Shown piece after piece: positions 1 to 4,942 of a DNA stretch of 5,148 nt. The DNA is from Actinomycetes bacterium (GTDB lineage Bacteria; Actinomycetota; Acidimicrobiia; Acidimicrobiales; Bog-793). Numbering within the stretch: the first letter of the stretch is position 1; every line of letters begins with the position of its first letter. The position numbers were made by a program, and so were the translations under genes. The DNA is taken from the NCBI GenBank assembly GCA_021823365.1, contig JAKAOD010000265.1:1-5148 (forward strand), read 5' to 3'. The notes beneath the pieces were generated by a model. That model was not told where the DNA came from and did not search any database. It saw only the letters and a list, made by a program, of their open reading frames with translations.

Positions 1-300
1 GAAGTTGGAGAAGTACACCGTGTCGCCGGCGGCCGGGTCGTGGTGCACGGCGGTGCACAGGCCGCCGTACTCGTGGACCGTGGTCCGGGCGTTGAAGCCG
101 GGCGGGATGACCTCCTCGGGCTCACCCCCGCGGCCACGCGACCGGACGAGCACCTGGCGACCGCCTTCCGAGGGGCGCGCCTCGGTCCAGTACACGTGGG
201 CAGGCGTGGCGATCGGGAACGAGAGCCCGACGACGTCTTCGACCAGCCGGTCGAGCGTGACGGGCGACGCCCACGTGCCGTGGGGAGAGGTGCGGGGCAT
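1..300 (-). CDS. S9-family peptidase (prolyl oligopeptidase type), N-terminal part only
   Basis: The first 100 residues of a protein whose C-terminus lies beyond the left edge. The N-terminal pattern HGTW-SPVT (residues 7-14), VYWTEARPSEGGRQVLVR (36-53), a PPGFNARTTVHEYGG segment (66-80) and the beginnings of blade-like strands (TVYFSNF at the edge) is what I know from actinobacterial dipeptidyl aminopeptidase/acylaminoacyl peptidases of family S9. These proteins have an N-terminal beta-propeller followed by an alpha/beta-hydrolase domain and cleave short peptides in the cytosol. The catalytic Ser-Asp-His domain is not in the window, so activity cannot be judged. The ATG start is supported by an AGGAG ribosome binding site 6 bases upstream, unlike several genes here that lack one. 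It lies 71 bases downstream of the small HiPIP-like gene on the same strand and could be read through from it. The family call is fairly sure; the substrate is unknown. Confidence 0.75.
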   Translation of the reverse strand, partial: MPRTSPHGTWASPVTLDRLVEDVVGLSFPIATPAHVYWTEARPSEGGRQVLVRSRGRGGEPEEVIPPGFNARTTVHEYGGLCTAVHHDPAAGDTVYFSNF

Positions 301-306
301 GCGCCA

Positions 307-311
307 CTCCT
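307..311 (-). promoter_or_regulatory. Ribosome binding site of the S9 peptidase gene
   Basis: The minus strand reads AGGAG, 6 bases before the ATG at 300-298. This is a good Shine-Dalgarno match and fixes the start. It contrasts with five other genes of the window, whose starts have no such site but a -10-like hexamer close by. Confidence 0.7.
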
Positions 312-371
312 AGGCCGGCGACTGGTCGGCGCGCAACCCGGTGAGGACGCAGGACGCGGGCGCGGGACGGC

Positions 372-620
372 TCAAGCCCCCTCGGGGTTCGCCTCCCACC
401 ACTGGCACCACCAGCTGGCGCCGACGAGGATCCTGAGCTTCGGGTGCCAGCAGTACGAGAGGTCGTTGTAGGGCTCGAGGTAGTAGCGGCAGTTGTCGCA
501 GCGCTCCTCTCCCGAGGGATGGCCCCGCAGAACCGCGTTGTCGGACAGGTGCCGCAGCTCGATCGACAGCTTCTCGTCGATCTCCTTCGGCTCGGGCTCG
601 GGGATCACGTAGTCGGACAC
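372..620 (-). CDS. Small HiPIP-like iron-sulfur protein, no export signal
   Basis: An 82-residue protein from a GTG start. Its N-terminal half is acidic (PEPEPKEIDEKL, residues 7-18). The C-terminal half has four cysteines: C41-x2-C44-x12-C57-x14-C72, with CDNCRYY at 41-47 and WWCQWW at 70-75. High-potential iron-sulfur proteins (HiPIPs) bind a [4Fe-4S] cluster with C-x2-C-x(~14)-C-x(~13)-C and end in GWCxxW; the Chromatium protein reads CENC...C...GWCASW. The match in spacing, in the aromatic residues and in the W-C-x2-W ending is close. The one clear deviation is Trp70 where HiPIPs have Gly. I infer a small [4Fe-4S] electron carrier, or a structural Fe-S or zinc protein. Classical HiPIPs are exported by the Tat route; no twin-arginine signal is present here. 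An upstream in-frame ATG at 687-689 would overlap the hydratase gene, and the -10-like TAACTT just before the GTG favours the shorter form. The gene follows the hydratase gene by 32 bases. Confidence 0.6.
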   Translation of the reverse strand: MSDYVIPEPEPKEIDEKLSIELRHLSDNAVLRGHPSGEERCDNCRYYLEPYNDLSYCWHPKLRILVGASWWCQWWEANPEGA

Positions 621-627
621 GCCACGC

Positions 628-633
628 AAGTTA
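628..633 (-). promoter_or_regulatory. Putative -10 element TAACTT for a leaderless HiPIP-like mRNA
   Basis: The minus strand reads TAACTT, then 7 bases (GCGTGGC), then the GTG start at 620-618. There is no Shine-Dalgarno sequence in between. TANNNT about 6-8 bases before a start codon is the usual picture of a leaderless transcript in actinobacteria. No convincing -35 box is visible. Confidence 0.45.
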
Positions 634-652
634 GCTGGCCAGGCGTTCGGGC

Positions 653-1447
653 TCAGTCCCTCGGGCGGGGCGGCCGCTCCACGACCCACGAGGGCTGGCG
701 CCTCTCGAGGAAGGCCGACATGCCTTCCGCCGCCGCGTCAGCGCCGAACAGGCTCTCCGAGAGCCCGGCGGCGACGTCCAGGGCCTCGCTCCAAGGTCGA
801 GCAAGGAGCTCGGGCAAGCTCTTCGTCGCCGCGAGCGCGCTCGGCGCGGACCGCAGCAGCGAGCCCACGACTTCTGCGACCCAGGGGTCCAGTGTCTCTG
901 CGTCATCGACCGCGGCGGTCAGGACTCCGGCCGCGGCGGCTTCCGCGGCGCCGAACACGTCACCGGTCAGCGCGTAGCGGTCGAAGGCGCGCCGCCCCAT
1001 CCGCCGGAGCGCCGGCACGGCGATGACCGCGGGCGCGACGCCCACGCGCACCTCACTGAACCCGAACGTCGCGTCCCGAGCTGCAACCGCCAGGTCAGCT
1101 GCGCAGACGAGGCCCATCCCTCCTGCGCGCACGTGGCCGTTCACCCGGGCGATGACCGGCTTGGGCATCGCGACGATGGAGGACAGCACCTCTGCCAGGG
1201 TCGTCGGCGGCTCTCCGGGCGGCGGATGGAGCCGCTCTCTCAGATCCATGCCGGAGCAGAACGCGGCGCCGGTGCCGGACAGCACGACGACCCGCACGTC
1301 GGGATCGGCCCCGGCGTCGCGGAGCCCTGACCCGAGCTCGGCCAGGAGACGGCGAGACAACGCGTTGCGGTTCGAGGGTGAGTCGAGCGTGAGCGTGAGG
1401 ACGGGGCCTTCGCTCGCCCGGCGCACGAGCGGGACCTCACCGGGCAT
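653..1447 (-). CDS. Enoyl-CoA hydratase/isomerase (crotonase) family protein
   Basis: A 264-residue protein, the normal length of a single-domain crotonase. These enzymes bind acyl-CoA thioesters and stabilise an enolate through two backbone amides of an oxyanion hole. Visible family marks are SPSNRNAL (23-30), FCSGMDL (63-69, first oxyanion-hole segment), RVNGHVRAGGMGLVCAADLAV (101-121, second segment) and FGFSEVRVGVAP (128-139), ending in the usual EGMSAFLERRQPSW (241-254). Of the two glutamates used by classical enoyl-CoA hydratase, the second is kept (Glu132), but the first is replaced by glycine (Gly112 in GGMGL). It may therefore be an isomerase, a hydrolase-like member or a hydratase of altered mechanism acting in fatty-acid or amino-acid breakdown; the substrate cannot be told. 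The ATG start at 1447 is chosen because the family alignment begins there and a TACACT hexamer lies 6 bases upstream. The open frame continues farther upstream through repeat sequence but looks non-coding there. Confidence 0.88.
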   Translation of the reverse strand: MPGEVPLVRRASEGPVLTLTLDSPSNRNALSRRLLAELGSGLRDAGADPDVRVVVLSGTGAAFCSGMDLRERLHPPPGEPPTTLAEVLSSIVAMPKPVIARVNGHVRAGGMGLVCAADLAVAARDATFGFSEVRVGVAPAVIAVPALRRMGRRAFDRYALTGDVFGAAEAAAAGVLTAAVDDAETLDPWVAEVVGSLLRSAPSALAATKSLPELLARPWSEALDVAAGLSESLFGADAAAEGMSAFLERRQPSWVVERPPRPRD

Positions 1448-1453
1448 CGTCGC

Positions 1454-1459
1454 AGTGTA
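1454..1459 (-). promoter_or_regulatory. Putative -10 element TACACT for leaderless enoyl-CoA hydratase mRNA
   Basis: The minus strand reads TACACT, six bases (GCGACG), then the ATG at 1447-1445. No Shine-Dalgarno sequence is present. The spacing would place transcription initiation at or next to the start codon. The -35 region falls in GC-rich sequence with no recognisable TTGACA. Confidence 0.5.
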
Positions 1460-1482
1460 GGGGCGGCAGTCACGCGGGGGCG

Positions 1483-1517
1483 GGCTCGGCTCGGCGCGGC
1501 TCGGAGTGGCTCGGCGC
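1483..1517. repeat. Short tandem repeats of a 10-base GGCTCGG-containing unit
   Basis: GGCTCGG occurs four times, at 1483, 1488, 1498 and 1508. The last three copies are 10 bases apart and form imperfect units of GGCTCGGCGC. It lies directly next to the 23-base repeat, upstream of the hydratase promoter. It looks like slippage-prone, low-complexity DNA; no function is evident. Confidence 0.7.
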
Positions 1518-1601
1518 GGGAGGCGGGGCGCGGTCAGAGCGGGAGGCGGGGCGCGGTCAGAGCGGGAGGCGGGGCGCGTCCGAGAGGGGGAGGCGCGGCG
1601 C
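1516..1601. repeat. GC-rich 23-base minisatellite, about 3.5 copies, extending into a coding region
   Basis: Two identical 23-base copies (1516-1538 and 1539-1561) each start GCGGGAGGCGGGGCGCGG and end TCAGA. A third copy begins at 1562 and matches for 17 bases before a one-base deletion. A degenerate fourth copy covers about 1584-1601. The plus strand is a series of G runs (GGG, GG, GGGG per unit), so it could fold into G-quadruplex-like structures. The right part encodes the C-terminal tail and stop codon of the minus-strand gene at 1557-1904; the left part is in the spacer upstream of the hydratase gene. The period is not a multiple of three. There are no spacers, so it is not a CRISPR array. 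Confidence 0.85.
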
Positions 1602-1904
1602 ACGCCGGGCCGCCCCGGTCGACGGGGCGAAGATGTGCTCGGGCCGGAACGAGCGCACCGCGCGGCTGCCCGCCCGGCCCCCGACGACCTCGACCCACTC
1701 TTCGCCGGTCCGGACGTTCTTCACGTGCGCGAGGAAGGACCACGTCGCCGTGCGGGGGCGTACCCCTTCCACCTCGACAGGGTCGCCGGTCCGCACCCCC
1801 GCCCACTCGGTCGAGCGCTCGAGGTGCGCGGGCAGCGACGCAGCGGGATGCTTGCCGCGGCGGCGGGCGCGTGCAGGAGGGGGGCCGTCGCGCTGGGTGG
1901 GCAT
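1557..1904 (-). CDS. Small uncharacterised actinobacterial-type protein
   Basis: A 115-residue protein. I recognise the core as a type seen in actinobacterial genomes but know no function for it. It opens with a basic, proline-rich stretch (GPPPARARRRGKHP, 7-20). A conserved-looking core follows, with GDPVEVEGV (40-48), TATWSFLAHVKNVRTGEEW (52-70), VEVVGG (71-76) and RSFRPEHIF (84-92), which reads like a small beta-rich domain with a possible nucleic-acid-binding basic tail. No signal peptide or membrane segment is seen. The last 14 residues repeat APRLPL twice (102-107 and 110-115) and are encoded by the 23-base minisatellite, so they are probably not part of the fold. It is divergent from the RecB-like nuclease gene, 39 bases away. 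The start is taken at ATG 1904; an in-frame GTG at 1922-1920 is possible and would add six residues. Confidence 0.65.
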   Translation of the reverse strand: MPTQRDGPPPARARRRGKHPAASLPAHLERSTEWAGVRTGDPVEVEGVRPRTATWSFLAHVKNVRTGEEWVEVVGGRAGSRAVRSFRPEHIFAPSTGAARRAPRLPLSDAPRLPL

Positions 1905-1915
1905 CGACGTCGATG
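1902..1915. promoter_or_regulatory. 14-bp perfect palindrome in divergent promoter region, possible operator
   Basis: CATCGACGTCGATG is a perfect inverted repeat. It includes the start codon of the small minus-strand gene and overlaps the place where a -35 box for the plus-strand nuclease promoter would fall (about 1907-1912). A dimeric regulator binding here could affect both genes. A palindrome of this length can also occur by chance in a window of this size, so the role is only inferred. Confidence 0.3.
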
Positions 1916-1929
1916 ATGGCACCCCCGCG

Positions 1930-1935
1930 TAGCAT
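1930..1935 (+). promoter_or_regulatory. Putative -10 element TAGCAT for the nuclease gene set
   Basis: TAGCAT is followed by 8 bases (TGGCGGCG) and the ATG at 1944. There is no separate Shine-Dalgarno sequence, although GGCGG is partly purine-rich. This is consistent with leaderless transcription of the nuclease-phosphatase-DsbA set. Confidence 0.45.
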
Positions 1936-1943
1936 TGGCGGCG

Positions 1944-2738
1944 ATGTCGCTCACGCTGCCGAGATCGCTCTCGCCCACCCGCGTGACGTCGTTCACGGAC
2001 TGCCCGCTCGCCTTCCGACTTCGTGCGATCGACCGGCTGCCCGAGCCGCCGTCGCCGCACACTGCCAAGGGGACGCTCGTGCACCGGGTGCTCGAACGGC
2101 TCGTCTGGGAGCATCCCGGTGCCGAGCGCACGGCCGAGGTGGCCGCCGCGGAGCTCGAGCGAGCCTGGGCAGAGCTGCAGGACGACCCGGAGTACGCCGC
2201 CCTCGAGCTCGACGATCGTTCGTCCGCAGCCTTCCTCGCGGACGCCGCCCAGCTCGTCACGAATTACTTCGCGCTCGAGGACCCGACCCGGGTCGAGGCC
2301 GCCGGCGTCGAGATCTGCCTCGAGGCGGACCTCGGCGGGCTCCGGCTGCGCGGGATCATCGACCGGCTCGACCTGAGCGCCACGGGTGATCTCGTCGTGG
2401 TCGACTACAAGACGGGCCGGGCGCCCGCCGAGCGCTACGAGAGGGGGAAGCTGACCGGGGTGCATCTCTACGCGCTGCTTTGCGAGCAGACGCTCGGCAA
2501 GGTGCCTGCCGAGGTGCGGCTGCTCCACCTTCGCGAGCCGCTTTCGATCACCTCCACGCCCACGGCCCAGACGTTGCGGGGCCAACGGGTCCGGACGCTC
2601 GCGGTGTGGAAGGCGATCGAGCGCGCGTGCGAGCAGGGCGACTTCAGGCCGCGACCCTCGCCGCTCTGTGGGTACTGCGGTTTCCACGCGTGGTGCCCGG
2701 CCTTCGGGGGCGTCCCGCCCGACCTTCCCGCCGTGTGA
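1944..2738 (+). CDS. RecB/Cas4-like PD-(D/E)XK nuclease with probable Fe-S cluster
   Basis: A 264-residue stand-alone nuclease-domain protein of the RecB-family exonuclease group, related to the C-terminal domains of RecB and AddB and to Cas4. Catalytic marks are GTLVHRVLE with His47, GIIDRLD with Asp140, and VVDYKTG with Asp154 and Lys156, followed by a helix with Tyr176 (GVHLYALLCEQ). Four cysteines flank the core: Cys20 near the start (SFTDCPLAFR) and Cys242, Cys245 and Cys251 at the end (CGYCGFHAWCP). This one-plus-three arrangement holds a [4Fe-4S] cluster in AddB, Cas4 and eukaryotic Exo5. All key residues are present, so I infer an active metal-dependent DNA exonuclease or flap nuclease of repair. 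There is no helicase domain and no cas gene nearby, so CRISPR adaptation is unlikely. The start is ATG 1944 behind a -10-like TAGCAT; a TTG at 1935 lies inside that hexamer and is less likely. It overlaps the next gene by 4 bases. Confidence 0.88.
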   Translation: MSLTLPRSLSPTRVTSFTDCPLAFRLRAIDRLPEPPSPHTAKGTLVHRVLERLVWEHPGAERTAEVAAAELERAWAELQDDPEYAALELDDRSSAAFLADAAQLVTNYFALEDPTRVEAAGVEICLEADLGGLRLRGIIDRLDLSATGDLVVVDYKTGRAPAERYERGKLTGVHLYALLCEQTLGKVPAEVRLLHLREPLSITSTPTAQTLRGQRVRTLAVWKAIERACEQGDFRPRPSPLCGYCGFHAWCPAFGGVPPDLPAV

Positions 2739-3352
2739 GGGCTGAGACGGCGCCAGCCGCTCGTAGCGGCCGGTTGGACGAGGCCGCGCTCGTCGGGAGT
2801 TGCCGGGTGATCGACGAGACGGGCGAGCGGTGGGCCGCCTCGCTGCGCGGCCGGCGCTGGGTGGACGTGTGCGCGGCCGTCGTCTCCAACCTGTCGGACC
2901 ACGGGGCCATCTGGGTGCTGGCCGCGGCCTTGAAGGCGAGGCGACCGGGGCCGGCACGCCGGCGCGCCGTCCTCGCCCTCGCGCTCGCGGGGACGACCTC
3001 CTACGGCGTCAATCGGGCGGTGAAGAAGGTCGTCGGACGGACCCGCCCGGAGCATGCGGGGGTGCCGACCGACGGGTTGCCCATCAGGACGCCCTCGTCC
3101 AGCAGCTTCCCGAGCGGTCATACCCTCGCCGCGTTCTGCACTGCCGTGGTGCTGCCGGACAACCCGTCCACCAGGCTGGCGGCCCTCTCCTTCGCGGCGG
3201 CGGTGGCGGCGAGCCGCGTCCATCTGCGTGCGCACCACCTGAGCGACGTGCTCGGCGGCGCGGCCATCGGCGCGGCGCTCGGGACCGTCTTGCGGCCCCT
3301 TCTCAGCGTCCTGGCCCCCCGGCCGGGGTGCAGTGGGGGTCGCGCGGAATAG
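2735..3352 (+). CDS. PAP2-family membrane phosphatase
   Basis: A 205-residue integral membrane protein with the complete three-part PAP2 signature: K97-x6-R104-P105 (KKVVGRTRP), P126-S127-G128-H129 (SFPSGHT) and S160-R161-x5-H167-x3-D171 (SRVHLRAHHLSD). In this family the second histidine is the nucleophile and the first is the proton donor in removing phosphate from lipid phosphates or pyrophosphates. Likely substrates are undecaprenyl- or decaprenyl-linked phosphates or phosphatidic-acid-like lipids at the membrane; the sequence does not decide. Hydrophobic stretches lie near 43-66, 78-95, 130-140, 147-160 and 172-193. The GTG start overlaps the nuclease stop in GTGA, suggesting translational coupling; no ribosome binding site is needed or seen. 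Pairing with a DNA nuclease has no obvious functional logic. The C-terminus is short and rich in Gly, Pro and Arg. Confidence 0.87.
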   Translation: MRAETAPAARSGRLDEAALVGSCRVIDETGERWAASLRGRRWVDVCAAVVSNLSDHGAIWVLAAALKARRPGPARRRAVLALALAGTTSYGVNRAVKKVVGRTRPEHAGVPTDGLPIRTPSSSSFPSGHTLAAFCTAVVLPDNPSTRLAALSFAAAVAASRVHLRAHHLSDVLGGAAIGAALGTVLRPLLSVLAPRPGCSGGRAE

Positions 3353-3380
3353 CCGTCGGGGGCTCCGCGTTGACGACGGC

Positions 3381-3986
3381 ATGAGGTCGCGCGCGTTCTC
3401 GGTCACCTGGGACTATCTCTGCCCCTTTGCTCGCAACGCCCACGAGCACCTCGTCGCCGCATTGGACGGCGGCGCACCGTGGGACGTGACGTTCACTCCG
3501 TTCTCGCTCATGCAGGCCCACGTCGAGGACGGGGGCACGCCGGTGTGGGAGCTCGAGACGAAGGCCCGGGGCCTCCTCGCGCTCGAAGCAGGGGTCGTCG
3601 TGCGGGACAGGTTCCCTGACCGGTTCCGGGCAGCGCACGTGGCGCTGTTCGCCGTCCGCCACGACCAGGGGAAGGACATCTCCGACGCGGACGTCGTCCG
3701 CGAGACGCTCACGTCGGCGGGCGTGCCCGCCGGCGAGGTGTTCGCCGAGATCGCCGAGGGATGGCCGCTTCACACCATCCGGACGGAGCACGAGAAGGCG
3801 GTGTCGGACTACGAGGTCTTCGGCGTGCCCACGTTCATCGCGGATGGCGACGCGGCGTTCGTCCGCTTCATGACACGACCTGCCGGCGACACGGCGAGAG
3901 CGCGGGCCGTCATCGAGCGGGCAGTCGACCTGCTCCGGGACCACCCGGAGCTGAACGAGTTCAAGCACACGAAGATCCCTCACTGA
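3381..3986 (+). CDS. DsbA-superfamily thioredoxin-fold protein with a lone active-site cysteine
   Basis: A 201-residue protein of the DsbA/FrnE/2-hydroxychromene-2-carboxylate-isomerase type. The first strand and active-site turn read FSVTWDYLCPFARNA (6-20), followed by a helical insertion and a typical cis-proline loop EVFGVPTFI (145-153, Pro150). The usual CxxC is reduced to C14-P-F-A, so the resolving cysteine is missing. It cannot act as a normal intramolecular disulfide oxidase. A monothiol or glutathione/mycothiol-dependent transferase or isomerase role is more plausible. There is no signal peptide, so a cytosolic location is expected. The start is ATG 3381, which places the active-site strand at the usual distance; a GTG at 3333 would add 16 residues overlapping the phosphatase gene and looks less likely. 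Neither has a good Shine-Dalgarno site. It follows the phosphatase gene by 28 bases, probably on the same transcript, and ends at a hairpin. Confidence 0.78.
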   Translation: MRSRAFSVTWDYLCPFARNAHEHLVAALDGGAPWDVTFTPFSLMQAHVEDGGTPVWELETKARGLLALEAGVVVRDRFPDRFRAAHVALFAVRHDQGKDISDADVVRETLTSAGVPAGEVFAEIAEGWPLHTIRTEHEKAVSDYEVFGVPTFIADGDAAFVRFMTRPAGDTARARAVIERAVDLLRDHPELNEFKHTKIPH

Positions 3987-4003
3987 GCTCGTCCCGACCG
4001 CGC

Positions 4004-4034
4004 GCTGGGCCCGGTTCCCCCCGCCGGGCTCAGC
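4004..4034. terminator. Hairpin between convergent genes, probable bidirectional terminator
   Basis: An 11-bp stem pairs 4004-4014 (GCTGGGCCCGG) with 4024-4034 (CCGGGCTCAGC), with one G-T wobble at 4008/4030 and a 9-base loop. It sits 18 bases past the DsbA-like stop and includes the last codons and stop of the opposing oxidoreductase gene. No T tract follows on either strand, which is common in GC-rich actinobacteria. Placement between convergent genes supports a terminator role. Confidence 0.5.
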
Positions 4035-4929
4035 TCGCGTACGCCGACAGCACCGCCGCCGTTCGCTGCCGCTCTTCGGAGTCGCCGATGACCGAGGCGA
4101 CGAATTCGGTCGCGCCGGCGTCCGCGAGCCGCTCGAGCCCGTGCAGGACCCCCGCGTCGTCGCCGACGAGGGAGACGTCCGACGGGCTCGACGCGCCCTC
4201 ACGGTCGAGCATCGCGCGGTAGGAGGGCAGGGTCGGGTAGATGGCCAGCGCGTCGTCGATCCGCTTGCGCGCCCTTTCTGCGTCGGAGGTGACCACGACT
4301 GGGAGCGAGACGACCACACGCGGAGGCCGGCGCCCCGCGGCCGCCTGGGTGATGGTCGGCACGATGTGGCTCGCCACCGTCTTGGTACCCGTCATCCAGG
4401 TCACGGTTCCGTCCGCGAGGCTGCCCGCGAGACGCAGCGTCTCGGGTCCGAGGGCGGCGACCACCACCGAGGGCGGGGGTGCGCCCGGGATCTCGAGCGG
4501 CCCGAGCGTGCGAGCGGTGACCACCTCCCCCTCGTGGTCGACCACCTGGCCCCGCAGCATCGGGAGAAGCGCCTCGAGGTACTCGCGGAGGTAGCGGACG
4601 GGCCGCTCGAAGCTGAGCCCCCACAGGCCTTCGACGACGGGTCTGTGCGACAAGCCGATCCCCAGGGTGAAGCGTCCCCCCGAGACCGCCTGGACGGTCA
4701 GCGCCTGCTGGGCCATCACCTGCGGCAGGCGGCTCTGGACGGGGACGACTGCCGTGCCGAGCTCGACGCCCTGGACCTTCTCCCCGACGACCGCGAGGAG
4801 CGTGCACGCGTCGTAGCCGAACACCTGCGACGCCCATGCCGAGGCGAACCCCCGGTCGCGCAGGTCCGCCACGAGGTCGCAGATCGCCGCCACGGGAGGG
4901 CGCTGGTCGATGAGGACGCCGATCCGCAC
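4030..4929 (-). CDS. LLM-class F420-dependent oxidoreductase
   Basis: A 299-residue protein of the bacterial-luciferase-like (LLM) superfamily. It fits a TIM-barrel enzyme that probably uses coenzyme F420 rather than FMN, because it resembles the actinobacterial F420 group (the MSMEG_4879-like family, from memory). Marks are RIGVLIDQ (2-9, first strand), ELGTAVVPVQSRLPQVMAQQ (56-75), SGGRFTLGIGLSHRPVVEG (83-101, the most typical block), FERPVRYLREYLEALLPML (107-125), and later ADGTVTWMTG. Length is normal. The cell would carry out a hydride transfer on an unknown substrate. Two starts compete: GTG 4929 gives the classic RIGVL start and lies 7 bases after a -10-like TAATGT; GTG 4947 would add six residues (VPNVLD) and cover that hexamer. 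I prefer 4929. It is divergent from purK and convergent with the DsbA-like gene. Confidence 0.87.
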   Translation of the reverse strand: MRIGVLIDQRPPVAAICDLVADLRDRGFASAWASQVFGYDACTLLAVVGEKVQGVELGTAVVPVQSRLPQVMAQQALTVQAVSGGRFTLGIGLSHRPVVEGLWGLSFERPVRYLREYLEALLPMLRGQVVDHEGEVVTARTLGPLEIPGAPPPSVVVAALGPETLRLAGSLADGTVTWMTGTKTVASHIVPTITQAAAGRRPPRVVVSLPVVVTSDAERARKRIDDALAIYPTLPSYRAMLDREGASSPSDVSLVGDDAGVLHGLERLADAGATEFVASVIGDSEERQRTAAVLSAYAS

Positions 4930-4936
4930 GTCGAGC

Positions 4937-4942
4937 ACATTA
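4937..4942 (-). promoter_or_regulatory. Putative -10 element TAATGT for the oxidoreductase gene
   Basis: The minus strand reads TAATGT, seven bases (GCTCGAC), then GTG at 4929-4927. This fits a leaderless transcript and decides between the two possible starts of this gene, because the upstream GTG (4947-4945) lies before the hexamer. Confidence 0.5.

Noticed and set aside
301..371. Possible terminator or small RNA between the HiPIP-like and peptidase genes
   Set aside because: I see only GC-rich sequence with no stem of convincing length and no T tract.
621..689. A 23-residue N-terminal extension of the HiPIP-like protein from ATG 689
   Set aside because: It would overlap the hydratase gene by 37 bases, is low in information, contains no Tat signal, and would bury the TAACTT hexamer that fits the GTG start.
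444..977. A 177-codon plus-strand open frame
   Set aside because: It is antisense to the HiPIP-like and hydratase genes, both of which have clear family motifs.
1483..1601. Possible CRISPR array
   Set aside because: The repeats are directly tandem with no spacers, and there are no cas genes; the Cas4-like nuclease is of the stand-alone RecB type.
1944..2738. Nuclease as a Cas4 adaptation protein
   Set aside because: The Fe-S and catalytic layout is shared with Cas4, but there is no cas1, cas2 or array in view, and such nucleases occur widely in actinobacteria outside CRISPR loci.
1557..2957. A 466-codon minus-strand open frame
   Set aside because: Only its last 115 codons look like protein. 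The rest is antisense to the well-supported nuclease and phosphatase genes and has the Arg/Pro/Ala-rich composition typical of GC-rich shadow frames.
3303..4319. A 338-codon minus-strand open frame
   Set aside because: It is antisense to the DsbA-like gene and out of frame with the oxidoreductase gene; the composition is shadow-like and it shows no recognisable motif.
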